Shown: positions 40,309-52,381 of the stretch, piece after piece
How the letters are laid out: every line of letters starts with the position of its first letter
Numbering within the stretch: position 1 is the first letter of the stretch
NCBI GenBank assembly: GCA_964017155.1
Contig: OZ024854.1
Location: forward strand, 67,333,254-67,397,253
DNA from: Oasisia sp. SBJ-2009
Lineage: Eukaryota > Annelida > Polychaeta > Sabellida > Siboglinidae
Length of the DNA: 64,000 nt
Direction of reading: 5' to 3'
Position numbers and translations under genes: made by a program
The notes under the pieces: generated by a model
Seen by the model: the letters and a program-made list of their open reading frames with translations, nothing else
Told to the model about the DNA's origin: nothing
The model's database searches: none

Positions 40309-41902
40309 AATGTTAAAATATCATCAGTGGGAGGACATGCAGTGTTAAAATATCATCAGTAGGAGGACATGCAGTGTTAAAATATCATCAGTAGGAGGAC
40401 ATGCAGTGTTAAAATATCATCAGTAGCGGGACATGGTGTGTTAAAATATCATCAGTAGGGGGACATGCATTGTTAAAATATCACCAGTGAGAGGACATGC
40501 AGTGTTAAAATATCATCAGTCGCGGGACATGCTGTGTTACAATATCATCAGTAGGGGGACATGCAGTGTTAAAATATCACCAGTGAGAGGACATACTGTG
40601 TTAAAATATTATCAGTATGACGACATGCAGTGTTAAAATACCATCAGTAGGAGTAAATGCAGTGTTAAAATATCATCAGTAGCAGGACATGCAGTATTAA
40701 AATATCACCAGTAACGGGACATGCTGTGTTAATATATCACCAGTAGGGGGACATGCATTGTAGAAATATCACCAGTATGGGGACATGCAGTGTTAAAATA
40801 TCATCAGTAGGGGGACATGCAGTTTTAAAATATCATCAGTAGGAGGACATGCAGTGTTAAAATATCATCAGTAGGATACATGCATTGTTAAAATATCATC
40901 AGTAGGAGACATGCAGTGTTAAAATATCATCAGTAAGGGGACATGCAGTGTTAAAATATCATCAGTAGGAGGACATGCAGTGTTAAAATATCATCAGTAG
41001 GAGGACATGCAGTGTTAAAACATCATCAGTAGGAGACATGCAGTATTAAAATATCATCAGTAGGGGGACTTGCAGTGTTAAAATATCATCAGTAAGGGGA
41101 CGTGCAGTGTTAAAATATCATCAGTAGGAGGACATGCAGTGTTAACATATCATCAGTAGGAGACATGCAGTGTTAAAATATCATTAGTAGGGGGACATGC
41201 AGTGTTAAATATCATCAGTACCGGGACATGCTGTGTTAAAATATCATTAGTAGGGGGACATGCAGTGTTAAAATATCATCAGTACCGGGACATGCAGTGT
41301 TAACATATATCATCAGTAGGGGGACATGAAGTGTTAAAATATCATCAGTAGGAGGACATGCAGTGTTAAAATATCATCAGCAGGAGGACATACAGTGTTA
41401 AAATATCATCAGTAGGAGGACATACAGTGTTAAAATATCATCAGTAGGAGACATGCAGTGTTAAAATATCATCAGTAGGGGGACATGCAGTGTCATAATA
41501 TCATCAGTAGGGGGACATGCAGTGTTAAAATATCATCAGTAGGGGGACATGGAGTGTTATAATATCATCAGTAGGGGGACATGCAGTGTTAAAATATCAT
41601 CAGTAGGGGGACATGCAATGTTAAAATATCACCAGCAGGAGGACAGGCAGTGTTAAAAAATCATCAGTAGGAGGACATGCAGTGTTAAAATATCATCAGT
41701 AGGAGGACATGCAGTGTTAAAATATCATCAGTAGGAGGACATGCAGTGTTAAAATATCACCAGTGGGAGGACATGCAGTGTTAAAATATCATCAGTAGGA
41801 GGACATACTGTGTTAAAATGTCATCAGTAGGAGGACATGCTGTGTTAAAATATCATCAGTAGGAGACATGCAGTGTTAAAATATCATCAGTAGGGGACAT
41901 GC
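40309..41902 (+). repeat. HOR unit short by two monomers (1,594 bp)
   Basis: It is 63 bp (32 + 31) shorter than the 52-mer. The loss is near 41,380, where GTAGGAGGACATGC is followed by CAGGAGGACATACAG and then GTAGGAGGACATACAG. The GAGACATGC and GTTGGGGGACATGAAG monomers are missing. A private CAGTCGCGGG variant lies near 40,519. Confidence 0.85.
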
Positions 41903-43072
41903 AATGTTAAAATATCATCAGTGGGAGGACATGCAGTGTTAAAATATCATCAGTAGGAGGACATGCAGTGTTAAAATATCATCAGTAGGAGGACATGCAG
42001 TGTTAAAATATCATCAGTAGCGGGACATGGTGTGTTAAAATATCATCAGTAGGGGGACATGCATTGTTAAAATATCACCAGTGAGAGGACATGCAGTGTT
42101 AAAATATCATCAGTAGCGGGACATGCTGTGTTACAATATCATCAGTAGGGGGACATGCAGTGTTAAAATATCACCAGTGAGAGGACATACTGTGTTAAAA
42201 TATTATCAGTATGACGACATGCAGTGTTAAAATACCATCAGTAGGAGTAAATGCAGTGTTAAAATATCATCAGTAGCAGGACATGCAGTATTAAAATATC
42301 ACCAGTAACGGGACATGCTGTGTTAATATATCACCAGTAGGGGGACATGCATTGTAGAAATATCACCAGTATGGGGACATGCAGTGTTAAAATATAATCA
42401 GTAGGGGGACATGCAGTTTTAAAATATCATCAGTAGGAGGACATGCAGTGTTAAAATATCATCAGTAGGATACATGCATTGTTAAAATATCATCAGTAGG
42501 AGACATGCAGTGTTAAAATATCATCAGTAAGGGGACATGCAGTGTTAAAATATCATCAGTAGGAGGACATGCAGTGTTAAAATATCATCAGTAGGAGGAC
42601 ATGCAGTGTTAAAACATCATCAGTAGGAGACATGCAGTGTTAAAATATCATCAGTAGGGGGACTTGCAGTGTTAAAATATCATCAGTAAGGGGACGTGCA
42701 GTGTTAAAATATCATCAGTAGGAGGACATGCAGTGTTAACATATCATCAGTAGGAGACATGCAGTGTTAAAATATCATTAGTAGGGGGACATGCAGTGTT
42801 AAATATCATCAGTACCGGGACATGCTGTGTTAAAATATCATTAGTAGGGGGACATGCAGTGTTAAAATATCATCAGTACCGGGACATGCAGTGTTAACAT
42901 ATATCATCAGTAGGGGGTCATGAAGTGTTAAAATATCATCAGTAGGAGGACATGCAGTGTTAAAATATCATCAGTAGGAGACATGCAGTGTTAAAATATC
43001 ATCAGTTGGGGGACATGAAGTGTTAAAATATCATCAGTAGGAGGACATGCAGTGTTAAAATATCATCAGTAG
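41903..43072 (+). repeat. Last family A unit, partial
   Basis: It follows the 52-mer order from the marker at 41,903 through TATGACGACATG near 42,210, GGATACATGC near 42,468, TACCGGG and the 34-bp monomer near 42,890. It then enters the 2,199-bp duplicated unit. It has single private changes such as ATATAATCAG near 42,393 and GGGGGTCATGAAG near 42,915. This is the last place where the family A markers are seen. Confidence 0.75.
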
Positions 43073-45271
43073 GAGGACATACAGTGTTAAAATATCATCA
43101 GTAGGAGACATGCAGTGTTAAAATATCATCAGTAGGGGGACATGCAGTGTCATAATATCATCAGTAGGGGGACATGCAGTGTTAAAATATCATCAGTAGG
43201 GGGACATGGAGTGTTATAATATCATCAGTAGGGGGACATGCAGTGTCAAAATATCATCAGTAGGGGGACATGCAATGTTAAAATATCACCAGCAGGAGGA
43301 TATGCAGTGTAACAATCTCACCAGTAGGAGGACAGGCAGTGTTAAAAAATCACCAGCAGCAGGACATGCAGTGGTAAAATATCATCAGTAGGAGGACATG
43401 CAGTGTTAAAATATCATCAGTAGAAGGACATGCAGTGTTAAAATATCATCAGTAGTAGGACATGCAGTGATAAAATATCACCAGCAGCAGGACATGCAGT
43501 ATTAAAATATCATCAGTAGGAGGACATGCAGTGTTAAAATATCATCAGTAGAAGGACATGCAGTGTTAAAATATCATCAGTAGGAGACATGCAGTGTTAA
43601 AATATCACCAGTAGGAGACATGCAGTGTAAAAATATCGTCAGTAGGAGGACATGCAGTGTTAAAATATCATCAGTAGGGGGACATGCAGTGTTATAATAT
43701 CATCAGTAGGGGGACATGCAGTGTTAAAATATCATCAGTAGGGGGACATGCATTGTTAAAATATCATCAGTAGGAGACATGCAGTGTTAAAATATCATCA
43801 GTAGGGGGACATGCAGTGTTAAAATATCATCAGTAGGAGGACATGCAGTGTTAAAATATCATCAGTAGGAGGACATGCAGTGTTAAAACATCATCAGTAG
43901 GAGACATGCAGTGTTAAAATATCATCAGTAGGGGGACATGGAGTGTTATAATATCATCAGTAGGGGGACTTGCAGTGTTAAAATATCATCAGTAAGGGGA
44001 CGTGCAGTGTTAAAATATCATCAGTAGGAGGACATGCAGTGTTAACATATCATCAGTAGGAGACATGCAGTGTTAAAATATCATTAGTAGGGGGACATGC
44101 AGTGTTAAAATATCATCAGTACCGGGACATGCTGTGTTAAAATATCATTAGTAGGGGGACATGCAGTGTTAAAATATCATCAGTACCGGGACATGCAGTG
44201 TTAACATATATCATCAGTAGGGGGACATGAAGTGTTAAAATATCATCAATAGGAGGACATGCAGTGTTAAAATATCATCAGTAGGAGACATGCAGTGTTA
44301 AAATATCATCAGTAGGGGGACATGAAGTGTTAAAATATCATCAGTAGGAGGACATGCAGTGTTAAAATATCATCAGTAGGAGGACATGCAGTGTTAAAAT
44401 ATCACCAGTGGGAGGACATGCAATGTTAAAATATCATCAGTAGGAGGACATACTGTGTTAAAATGTCATCAGTAGGAGACATGCAGTGTTAAAATATCAT
44501 CAGTAGGGGACATGCAATGTTAAAATATCATCAGTGGGAGGACATGCAGTGTTAAAATATCATCAGTAGGAGGACATGCAGTGTTAAAATATCATCAGTA
44601 GGAGGACATGCAGTGTTAAAATATCATCAGTAGCGGGACATGGTGTGTTAAAATATCATCAATAGGGGGACATGCATTGTTAAAATATCACCAGTGAGAG
44701 GACATGCAGTGTTAAAATATCATCAGTAGCGGGACATGCTGTGTTACAATATCATCAGTAGGGGGACATGCATTGTAGAAATATCACCAGTAAGGGGACA
44801 TGCAGTGTTAAAATATCATCAGTAGGGGGACATGCAGTGTTAAAATATCATCAGTAGGAGCACATGCAGTGTTAAAATATCATCAGTAGGATACATGCAG
44901 TGTTAAAATATCATTAGTAGGGGGACATGCAGTGTTAACATATCATCAGTACCGGGACATGCTGTGTTAAAATATCATCAGTAAGAGGACATGCAGTGTT
45001 AAAATATCATCAGTAGGAAGACATGCAGTGTTAAAATACCATCAGTAGGAGGACATGCAGTGTTAACATATCACCAGTGGGAGGACATGCAGTGTTAAAA
45101 TATCATCAGTAGGAGGACATGCTGTGTTAAAATATCATCAGTAGGAAGACATGCAGTGTTAAAATATCACCAGTAGGAGACATGCAGTGTTAAAATATCA
45201 TCAGTAGGGGGACATGGAGTGTTATAATATCATCAGTAGGGGGACATGCAGTGTTAAAATATCATCAGTAG
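43073..45271 (+). repeat. 2,199-bp super-repeat, copy 1
   Basis: This tandem copy is 69 monomers long: I count eleven 31-bp monomers and one 34-bp monomer, and 2,208 - 11 + 2 gives 2,199. Anchors are the open-frame block (43,206 and 45,405), the HOR marker (44,516 and 46,715) and the ATCAATAGGAGG variant near 44,246 and 46,445. Its first half resembles 4,324-5,800, including the CACCAGCAGG block. Its second half moves into family B order with TTGTAGAAAT followed by AGTAAGGGG. Confidence 0.92.
43206..43391 (+). repeat. Divergent CACCAGCAGG block with 61-codon open frame (copy 2)
   Basis: This block has the same run of unusual monomers as near 4,459, offset 38,747 bp. It differs by GTGTCAAAAT in place of GTGTTAAAAT and GTGTAACAATC in place of GTGTTACAATC. 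The open frame is the satellite itself read in three phases, so it is a chance frame rather than a gene. Confidence 0.8.
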
Positions 45272-47470
45272 GAGGACATACAGTGTTAAAATATCATCAG
45301 TAGGAGACATGCAGTGTTAAAATATCATCAGTAGGGGGACATGCAGTGTCATAATATCATCAGTAGGGGGACATGCAGTGTTAAAATATCATCAGTAGGG
45401 GGACATGGAGTGTTATAATATCATCAGTAGGGGGACATGCAGTGTCAAAATATCATCAGTAGGGGGACATGCAATGTTAAAATATCACCAGCAGGAGGAT
45501 ATGCAGTGTAACAATCTCACCAGTAGGAGGACAGGCAGTGTTAAAAAATCACCAGCAGCAGGACATGCAGTGGTAAAATATCATCAGTAGGAGGACATGC
45601 AGTGTTAAAATATCATCAGTAGAAGGACATGCAGTGTTAAAATATCATCAGTAGTAGGACATGCAGTGATAAAATATCACCAGCAGCAGGACATGCAGTA
45701 TTAAAATATCATCAGTAGGAGGACATGCAGTGTTAAAATATCATCAGTAGAAGGACATGCAGTGTTAAAATATCATCAGTAGGAGACATGCAGTGTTAAA
45801 ATATCACCAGTAGGAGACATGCAGTGTAAAAATATCGTCAGTAGGAGGACATGCAGTGTTAAAATATCATCAGTAGGGGGACATGCAGTGTTATAATATC
45901 ATCAGTAGGGGGACATGCAGTGTTAAAATATCATCAGTAGGGGGACGTGCATTGTTAAAATATCATCAGTAGGAGACATGCAGTGTTAAAATATCATCAG
46001 TAGGGGGACATGCAGTGTTAAAATATCATCAGTAGGAGGACATGCAGTGTTAAAATATCATCAGTAGGAGGACATGCAGTGTTAAAACATCATCAGTAGG
46101 AGACATGCAGTGTTAAAATATCATCAGTAGGGGGACATGGAGTGTTATAATATCATCAGTAGGGGGACTTGCAGTGTTAAAATATCATCAGTAAGGGGAC
46201 GTGCAGTGTTAAAATATCATCAGTAGGAGGACATGCAGTGTTAACATATCATCAGTAGGAGACATGCAGTGTTAAAATATCATTAGTAGGGGGACATGCA
46301 GTGTTAAAATATCATCAGTACCGGGACATGCTGTGTTAAAATATCATTAGTAGGGGGACATGCAGTGTTAAAATATCATCAGTACCGGGACATGCAGTGT
46401 TAACATATATCATCAGTAGGGGGACATGAAGTGTTAAAATATCATCAATAGGAGGACATGCAGTGTTAAAATATCATCAGTAGGAGACATGCAGTGTTAA
46501 AATATCATCAGTAGGGGGACATGAAGTGTTAAAATATCATCAGTAGGAGGACATGCAGTGTTAAAATATCATCAGTAGGAGGACATGCAGTGTTAAAATA
46601 TCACCAGTGGGAGGACATGCAATGTTAAAATATCATCAGTAGGAGGACATACTGTGTTAAAATGTCATCAGTAGGAGACATGCAGTGTTAAAATATCATC
46701 AGTAGGGGACATGCAATGTTAAAATATCATCAGTGGGAGGACATGCAGTGTTAAAATATCATCAGTAGGAGGACATGCAGTGTTAAAATATCATCAGTAG
46801 GAGGACATGCAGTGTTAAAATATCATCAGTAGCGGGACATGGTGTGTTAAAATATCATCAATAGGGGGACATGCATTGTTAAAATATCACCAGTGAGAGG
46901 ACATGCAGTGTTAAAATATCATCAGTAGCGGGACATGCTGTGTTACAATATCATCAGTAGGGGGACATGCATTGTAGAAATATCACCAGTAAGGGGACAT
47001 GCAGTGTTAAAATATCATCAGTAGGGGGACATGCAGTGTTAAAATATCATCAGTAGGAGCACATGCAGTGTTAAAATATCATCAGTAGGATACATGCAGT
47101 GTTAAAATATCATTAGTAGGGGGACATGCAGTGTTAACATATCATCAGTACCGGGACATGCTGTGTTAAAATATCATCAGTAAGAGGACATGCAGTGTTA
47201 AAATATCATCAGTAGGAAGACATGCAGTGTTAAAATACCATCAGTAGGAGGACATGCAGTGTTAACATATCACCAGTGGGAGGACATGCAGTGTTAAAAT
47301 ATCATCAGTAGGAGGACATGCTGTGTTAAAATATCATCAGTAGGAAGACATGCAGTGTTAAAATATCACCAGTAGGAGACATGCAGTGTTAAAATATCAT
47401 CAGTAGGGGGACATGGAGTGTTATAATATCATCAGTAGGGGGACATGCAGTGTTAAAATATCATCAGTAG
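45272..47470 (+). repeat. 2,199-bp super-repeat, copy 2
   Basis: This is the second tandem copy. The junction near 45,271 falls inside a GTAGG string shared by both ends. A private change is GGGGGACGTGCATTG near 45,947. After about 47,470 the sequence goes on into ACATAGCATCAGTAAGG rather than back to the start of the unit, so there are two copies only. This copy also lies at the left of the 6,980-bp offset duplication. Confidence 0.92.
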
Positions 47471-50400
47471 GGGGACATGCAGTGTTAACATAGCATCAGT
47501 AAGGGGACGTGCAGTGTTAAAATATCATCAGTAGGAGGACATGCAGTGTTAACATATCATCAGTAGGAGACATGCAGAGTTAAAATATCATTAGTAGAGG
47601 GACATGCAGTGTTAAAATATCATCAGTACCGGGACATGCTGTGTTAAAATATCATTAGTAGGGGGACATGCAGTGTTAAAATATCATCAGTACCGGGACA
47701 TGCAGTGTTAACATATATCATCAGTAGGGGGACATGAAGTGTTAAAATATCATCAGTAGGAGGACATGCAGTGTTAAAATATCATCAGTAGGAGACATGC
47801 AGTGTTAAAATATCATCAGTAGGGGGACATGAAGTGTTATAATATCATCAGTAGGAGGACATGCAGTGTTAAAATATCATCAGTAGGAGGACATACAGTG
47901 TTAAAATATCATCAGTAGGAGACATGCAGTGTTAAAATATCATCAGTAGGGGGACATGCAGTGTCATAATATCATCAGTAGGGGGACATGCAGTGTGAAG
48001 ATATAATCAGTAGGGGGACATGCAGTGTTAACATATCATCAGTAAGGGGACGTGCAGTTTTAAAATATCATCAGTAGGAGGACATGCAGTGTTAAAATAT
48101 CATTAGTAGGGGGACATGCAGTGTTAAAATATCATCAGTACCGGGACATGCTGTGTTAACATATATCATCAGTAGGGGGACATGAAATGTTAAAATATCA
48201 TCAGTAGGAGGACATGCAGTGTTAAAATATCATCAGTAGGAGACATGCAGTGTTAAAATATCATCAGTAGGGGGACATGAAGTGTTATAATATCATCAGT
48301 AGGAGGACATGCAGTGTTAAAATATCATCAGTAGGAGGACATACAGTGTTAAAATATCATCAGTAGGAGACATGCAGTGTTAAAATATCACCAGTGGGAG
48401 GACATGCAGTGTTAAAATATCATCAGTAGGAAGACATGCTGTGTTAAAATGTCATCAGTAGGAGGACCTGCTGTGTTAAAATATCATCAGTAGGAGACAT
48501 GCAGTGTTAAAATATCACCAGTAGGGGGACATGCAGTGTTAATATATCATCAGTAGGAGGACATGCAGTGTTAACATATCACAAGTAGGAGACATGCAGT
48601 GTTAAAATATCGTCAGTAGGAGGACATGCAGTGTTAAAATATCATCAGTAGGGGGACATGCAGTGTTATAATATCAACAGTAGGGGGACATGCAGTGTTA
48701 AAATATCATCAGTAGGGGGACATGCAGTGTTAAAATATCATCAGTAGGAGACATGCAGTGTTAAAATATCATCAGCAGGGGGACATGCAGTGTTAAAATA
48801 TCATCAGTAGGAGGACATGCAGTGTTAAAATATCACCAGTGGGAGGACATGCAATGTTAAAATATCATCAGTAGGAGGACATACTGTGTTAAAATGTCAT
48901 CAGTAGGAGGACATGCTGTGTTAAAATATCATCAGTAGGAGACATGCAGTGTTAAAATATCATCAGTAGGGGACATGCAATGTTAAAATATCATCAGTGG
49001 GAGGACATGCAGTGTTAAAATATCATCAGTAGGAGGACATGCAGTTTTACAATATCACCAGTGGAGTACATGCAGTGTTAAAATATCATCAGTATCGGGA
49101 CATGGTGTGTTAAAATATCATCAGTAGGGGGACATGCATTGTTAAAATATCACCAGTGGGAGGACATGCAGTGTTAAAATATCATCAGTAGGAGGACATG
49201 CTGTGTTAAAATATCATCAGTAGGAAGACATGCAGTGTTAAAATATCACCAGTAGGAGACATGCAGTGTTAAAATATCATCAGTAGGAGGACGTGCAGTG
49301 TTAAAATATCATCAGAAGGACGACATGCAGTGTTAAAATATCACCAGTAGGGGGACATGCAGTGTTAATATATCATCAGTAGGAGGACATGCAGTATTAA
49401 CATATCACAAGTAGGAGACATGCAGTGTTAACATATCGTCAGTAGGAGGACATGCAGTGTTAAAATATCATCAGTAGGGGGACATGCAGTGTTATAATAT
49501 CATCAGTAGGGGGACATGCAGTGTTAAAATATCATCAGTAGGGGGACATGCAGTGTTAAAATATCATCAGTAGGAGACATGCAGTGTTAAAATATCATCA
49601 GTAGGGGGACATGCAGTGTTAAAATATCATCAGTAGGAGGACATGCAGTGTTAAAATATCATCAGTAGGAGGACATGCAGTGTTAAAATATCATCAGTAG
49701 GATACATGCAGTGTTAAAATATCATTAGTAGGGGGACATGCAGTGTTAACATATCATCAGTACCGGGACATGCTGTGTTAAAATATCATCAGTAAGAGGA
49801 CATGCAGTGTTAAAATATCATCAGTAGGAAGACATGCAGTGTTAAAATATCATCAGTAGGAGGACATGCAGTGTTAAAATATCACCAGTGGGAGGACATG
49901 CAGTGTTAAAATATCATCAGTAGGAGGATATGCTGTGTTAAAATATCATCAGTAGGAAGACATGTAGTGTTAAAATATCACCAGTAGGAGACATGCAGTG
50001 TTAAAATATCATCAGTAGGGGGACATGGAGTGTTATAATATCATCAGTAGGGGGACATGCAGTGTTAAAATATCATCAGTAGGGGGACATGCAGTGTTAA
50101 CATAGCATCAGTAAGGGGACGTGCAGTGTTAAAATATCATCAGTAGGAGGACATGCAGTGTTAACATATCATCAGTAGGAGACATGCAGTGTTAAAATAT
50201 CATTAGTAGAGGGACATGCAGTGTTAAAATATCATCAGTACCGGGACATGCTGTGTTAAAATATCATTAGTAGGGGGACATGCAGTGTTAAAATATCATC
50301 AGTACCGGGACATGCAGTGTTAACATATATCATCAGTAGGGGGACATGAAATGTTAAAATATCATCAGTAGGAGGACATGCAGTGTTAAAATATCATCAG

Positions 50401-51359
50401 TAGGAGACATGCAGTGTTAAAATATCATCAGTAGGGGGACATGAAGTGTTATAATATCATCAGTAGGAGGACATGCAGTGTTAAAATATCATCAGTAGGA
50501 GGACATACATTGTTAAAATATCATCAGTAGGAGACATGCAGTGTTAAAATATCATCAGTAGGGGGACATGCAGTGTCATAATATCATCAGTAGGGGGACA
50601 TGCAGTGTTAAGATATCATCAGTAGGGGGACATGCAGTGTTAACATATCATCAGTAAGGGGACGTGCAGTGTTAAAATATCATTAGTAGGAGGACATGCA
50701 GTGTTAAAATATCATTAGTAGGGGGACATGCAGTGTTAAAATATCATCAGTACCGGGACATGCTGTGTTAAAATATCATCAGTAGGAGGACATGCAGTGT
50801 TAAAATATCATCAGTAGGAGGACATGCAGTGCTAAAATATCATCAGAAGGAGGACATGCAGTGTTAAAATATCATCAGTAGGAGGACATGCAGTGTTAAA
50901 ATATCACCAGTGGGAGGACATGCAGTGTTAAAATATCATCAGTAGGAAGACATGCTGTGTTAAAATATCATCAGTAGGAGACATGCAGTGTTAAAATATC
51001 ATCAGTAGGGGACATGCAATGTTAAAATATCATCAGTGGGAGGACATGCAGTGTTAAAATATCATCAGTAGGAGGACATGCAGTGTTAAAATATCATCAG
51101 TAGGAGGACATGCAGTTTTACAATATCACCAGTGGAGTACATGCAGTGTTAAAATATCATCAGTATCGGGACATGGTGTGTTAAAATATCATCAGTAGGG
51201 GGACATGCATTGTTAAAATATCACCAGTGGGAGGACATGCAGTGTTAAAATATCATCAGTAGGAGGACATGCTGTGTTAAAATATCATCAGTAGGAGGAC
51301 ATGCAGTGTTAAAATATCATCAGTAGGAGGACATGCAGTGCTAAAATATCATCAGAAGG
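45365..51359 (+). repeat. 6-kb family B block, left copy (offset 6,980)
   Basis: This block of 5,995 bp recurs 6,980 bp downstream at 52,345-58,339. Anchors are the open-frame block (45,405 and 52,385), markers at 46,715, 48,979 and 51,018 (partners 53,695, 55,959 and 57,998), and the GGACATACATTG variant (50,503 and 57,483). At the right edge both copies reach CAGAAGG, then this one continues GGGACATG while the other continues AGGACATG. The offset exceeds the block length because the 988-bp duplication lies between them. Confidence 0.9.
45405..45590 (+). repeat. Divergent CACCAGCAGG block with open frame (copy 3)
   Basis: It is a 2,199-bp duplicate of the block at 43,206, with the same GTGTCAAAAT and GTGTAACAATC changes. 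It is considered non-coding for the same reasons. Confidence 0.8.
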
Positions 51360-51958
51360 GGGACATGCAGTGTTAAAATATCATCAGTAGGGGGACATGC
51401 AGTGTTAAAATATCATCAGTAGGGGGACATGAAGTGTTATAATATCATCAGTAGGAGGACATGCAGTGTTAAAATATCATCAGTAGGAGGACATACATTG
51501 TTAAAATATCATCAGTAGGAGACATGCAGTGTTAAAATATCATCAGTAGGGGGACATGCAGTGTCATAATATCATCAGTAGGGGGACATGCAGTGTTAAG
51601 ATATCATCAGTAGGGGGACATGCAGTGTTAACATATCATCAGTAAGGGGACGTGCAGTGTTAAAATATCATTAGTAGGAGGACATGCAGTGTTAAAATAT
51701 CATTAGTAGGGGGACATGCAGTGTTAAAATATCATCAGTACCGGGACATGCTGTGTTAAAATATCATCAGTAGGAGGACATGCAGTGTTAAAATATCATC
51801 AGTAGGAGGACATGCAGTGCTAAAATATCATCAGAAGGAGGACATGCAGTGTTAAAATATCATCAGTAGGAGGACATGCAGTGTTAAAATATCACCAGTG
51901 GGAGGACATGCAGTGTTAAAATATCATCAGTAGGAAGACATGCTGTGTTAAAATATCA
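48390..51958 (+). repeat. Family B 3.5-kb segment, first of three
   Basis: The run from CACCAGTGGGAGG through GAAGACATGCTG, GGACCTGCTG, the TTTTACAATATC and GTGGAGTACATG monomers and on to the CAGAAGG monomers appears near here, again near 55,370-58,939 and again near 60,463-64,000. Its end is blurred by the 988-bp duplication starting at about 50,406. Internal HOR markers are at 48,979 and 51,018, spaced 2,039 bp. Confidence 0.7.
50406..51393 (+). repeat. 988-bp tandem duplication, copy 1
   Basis: It is 31 monomers long (992 less four for the 31-bp monomers). Anchors shared with copy 2 are GGACATACATTG (50,503 and 51,491), the HOR marker (51,018 and 52,006) and CAGAAGGGGG (51,353 and 52,341). 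The downstream homologous block at 57.4-58.4 kb has no second copy, so this duplication arose after the 6,980-bp event or was lost there. Confidence 0.92.
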
Positions 51959-52381
51959 TCAGTAGGAGACATGCAGTGTTAAAATATCATCAGTAGGGGA
52001 CATGCAATGTTAAAATATCATCAGTGGGAGGACATGCAGTGTTAAAATATCATCAGTAGGAGGACATGCAGTGTTAAAATATCATCAGTAGGAGGACATG
52101 CAGTTTTACAATATCACCAGTGGAGTACATGCAGTGTTAAAATATCATCAGTATCGGGACATGGTGTGTTAAAATATCATCAGTAGGGGGACATGCATTG
52201 TTAAAATATCACCAGTGGGAGGACATGCAGTGTTAAAATATCATCAGTAGGAGGACATGCTGTGTTAAAATATCATCAGTAGGAGGACATGCAGTGTTAA
52301 AATATCATCAGTAGGAGGACATGCAGTGCTAAAATATCATCAGAAGGGGGACATGCAGTGTTAAAATATCATCAGTAGGGG
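51394..52381 (+). repeat. 988-bp tandem duplication, copy 2
   Basis: This copy is nearly indistinguishable from copy 1. The junction with copy 1 is within GTAGGGGGACATGC monomers near 51,360-51,400. At the right edge it passes into GGACATGGAG, where the open-frame block begins. Confidence 0.92.
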
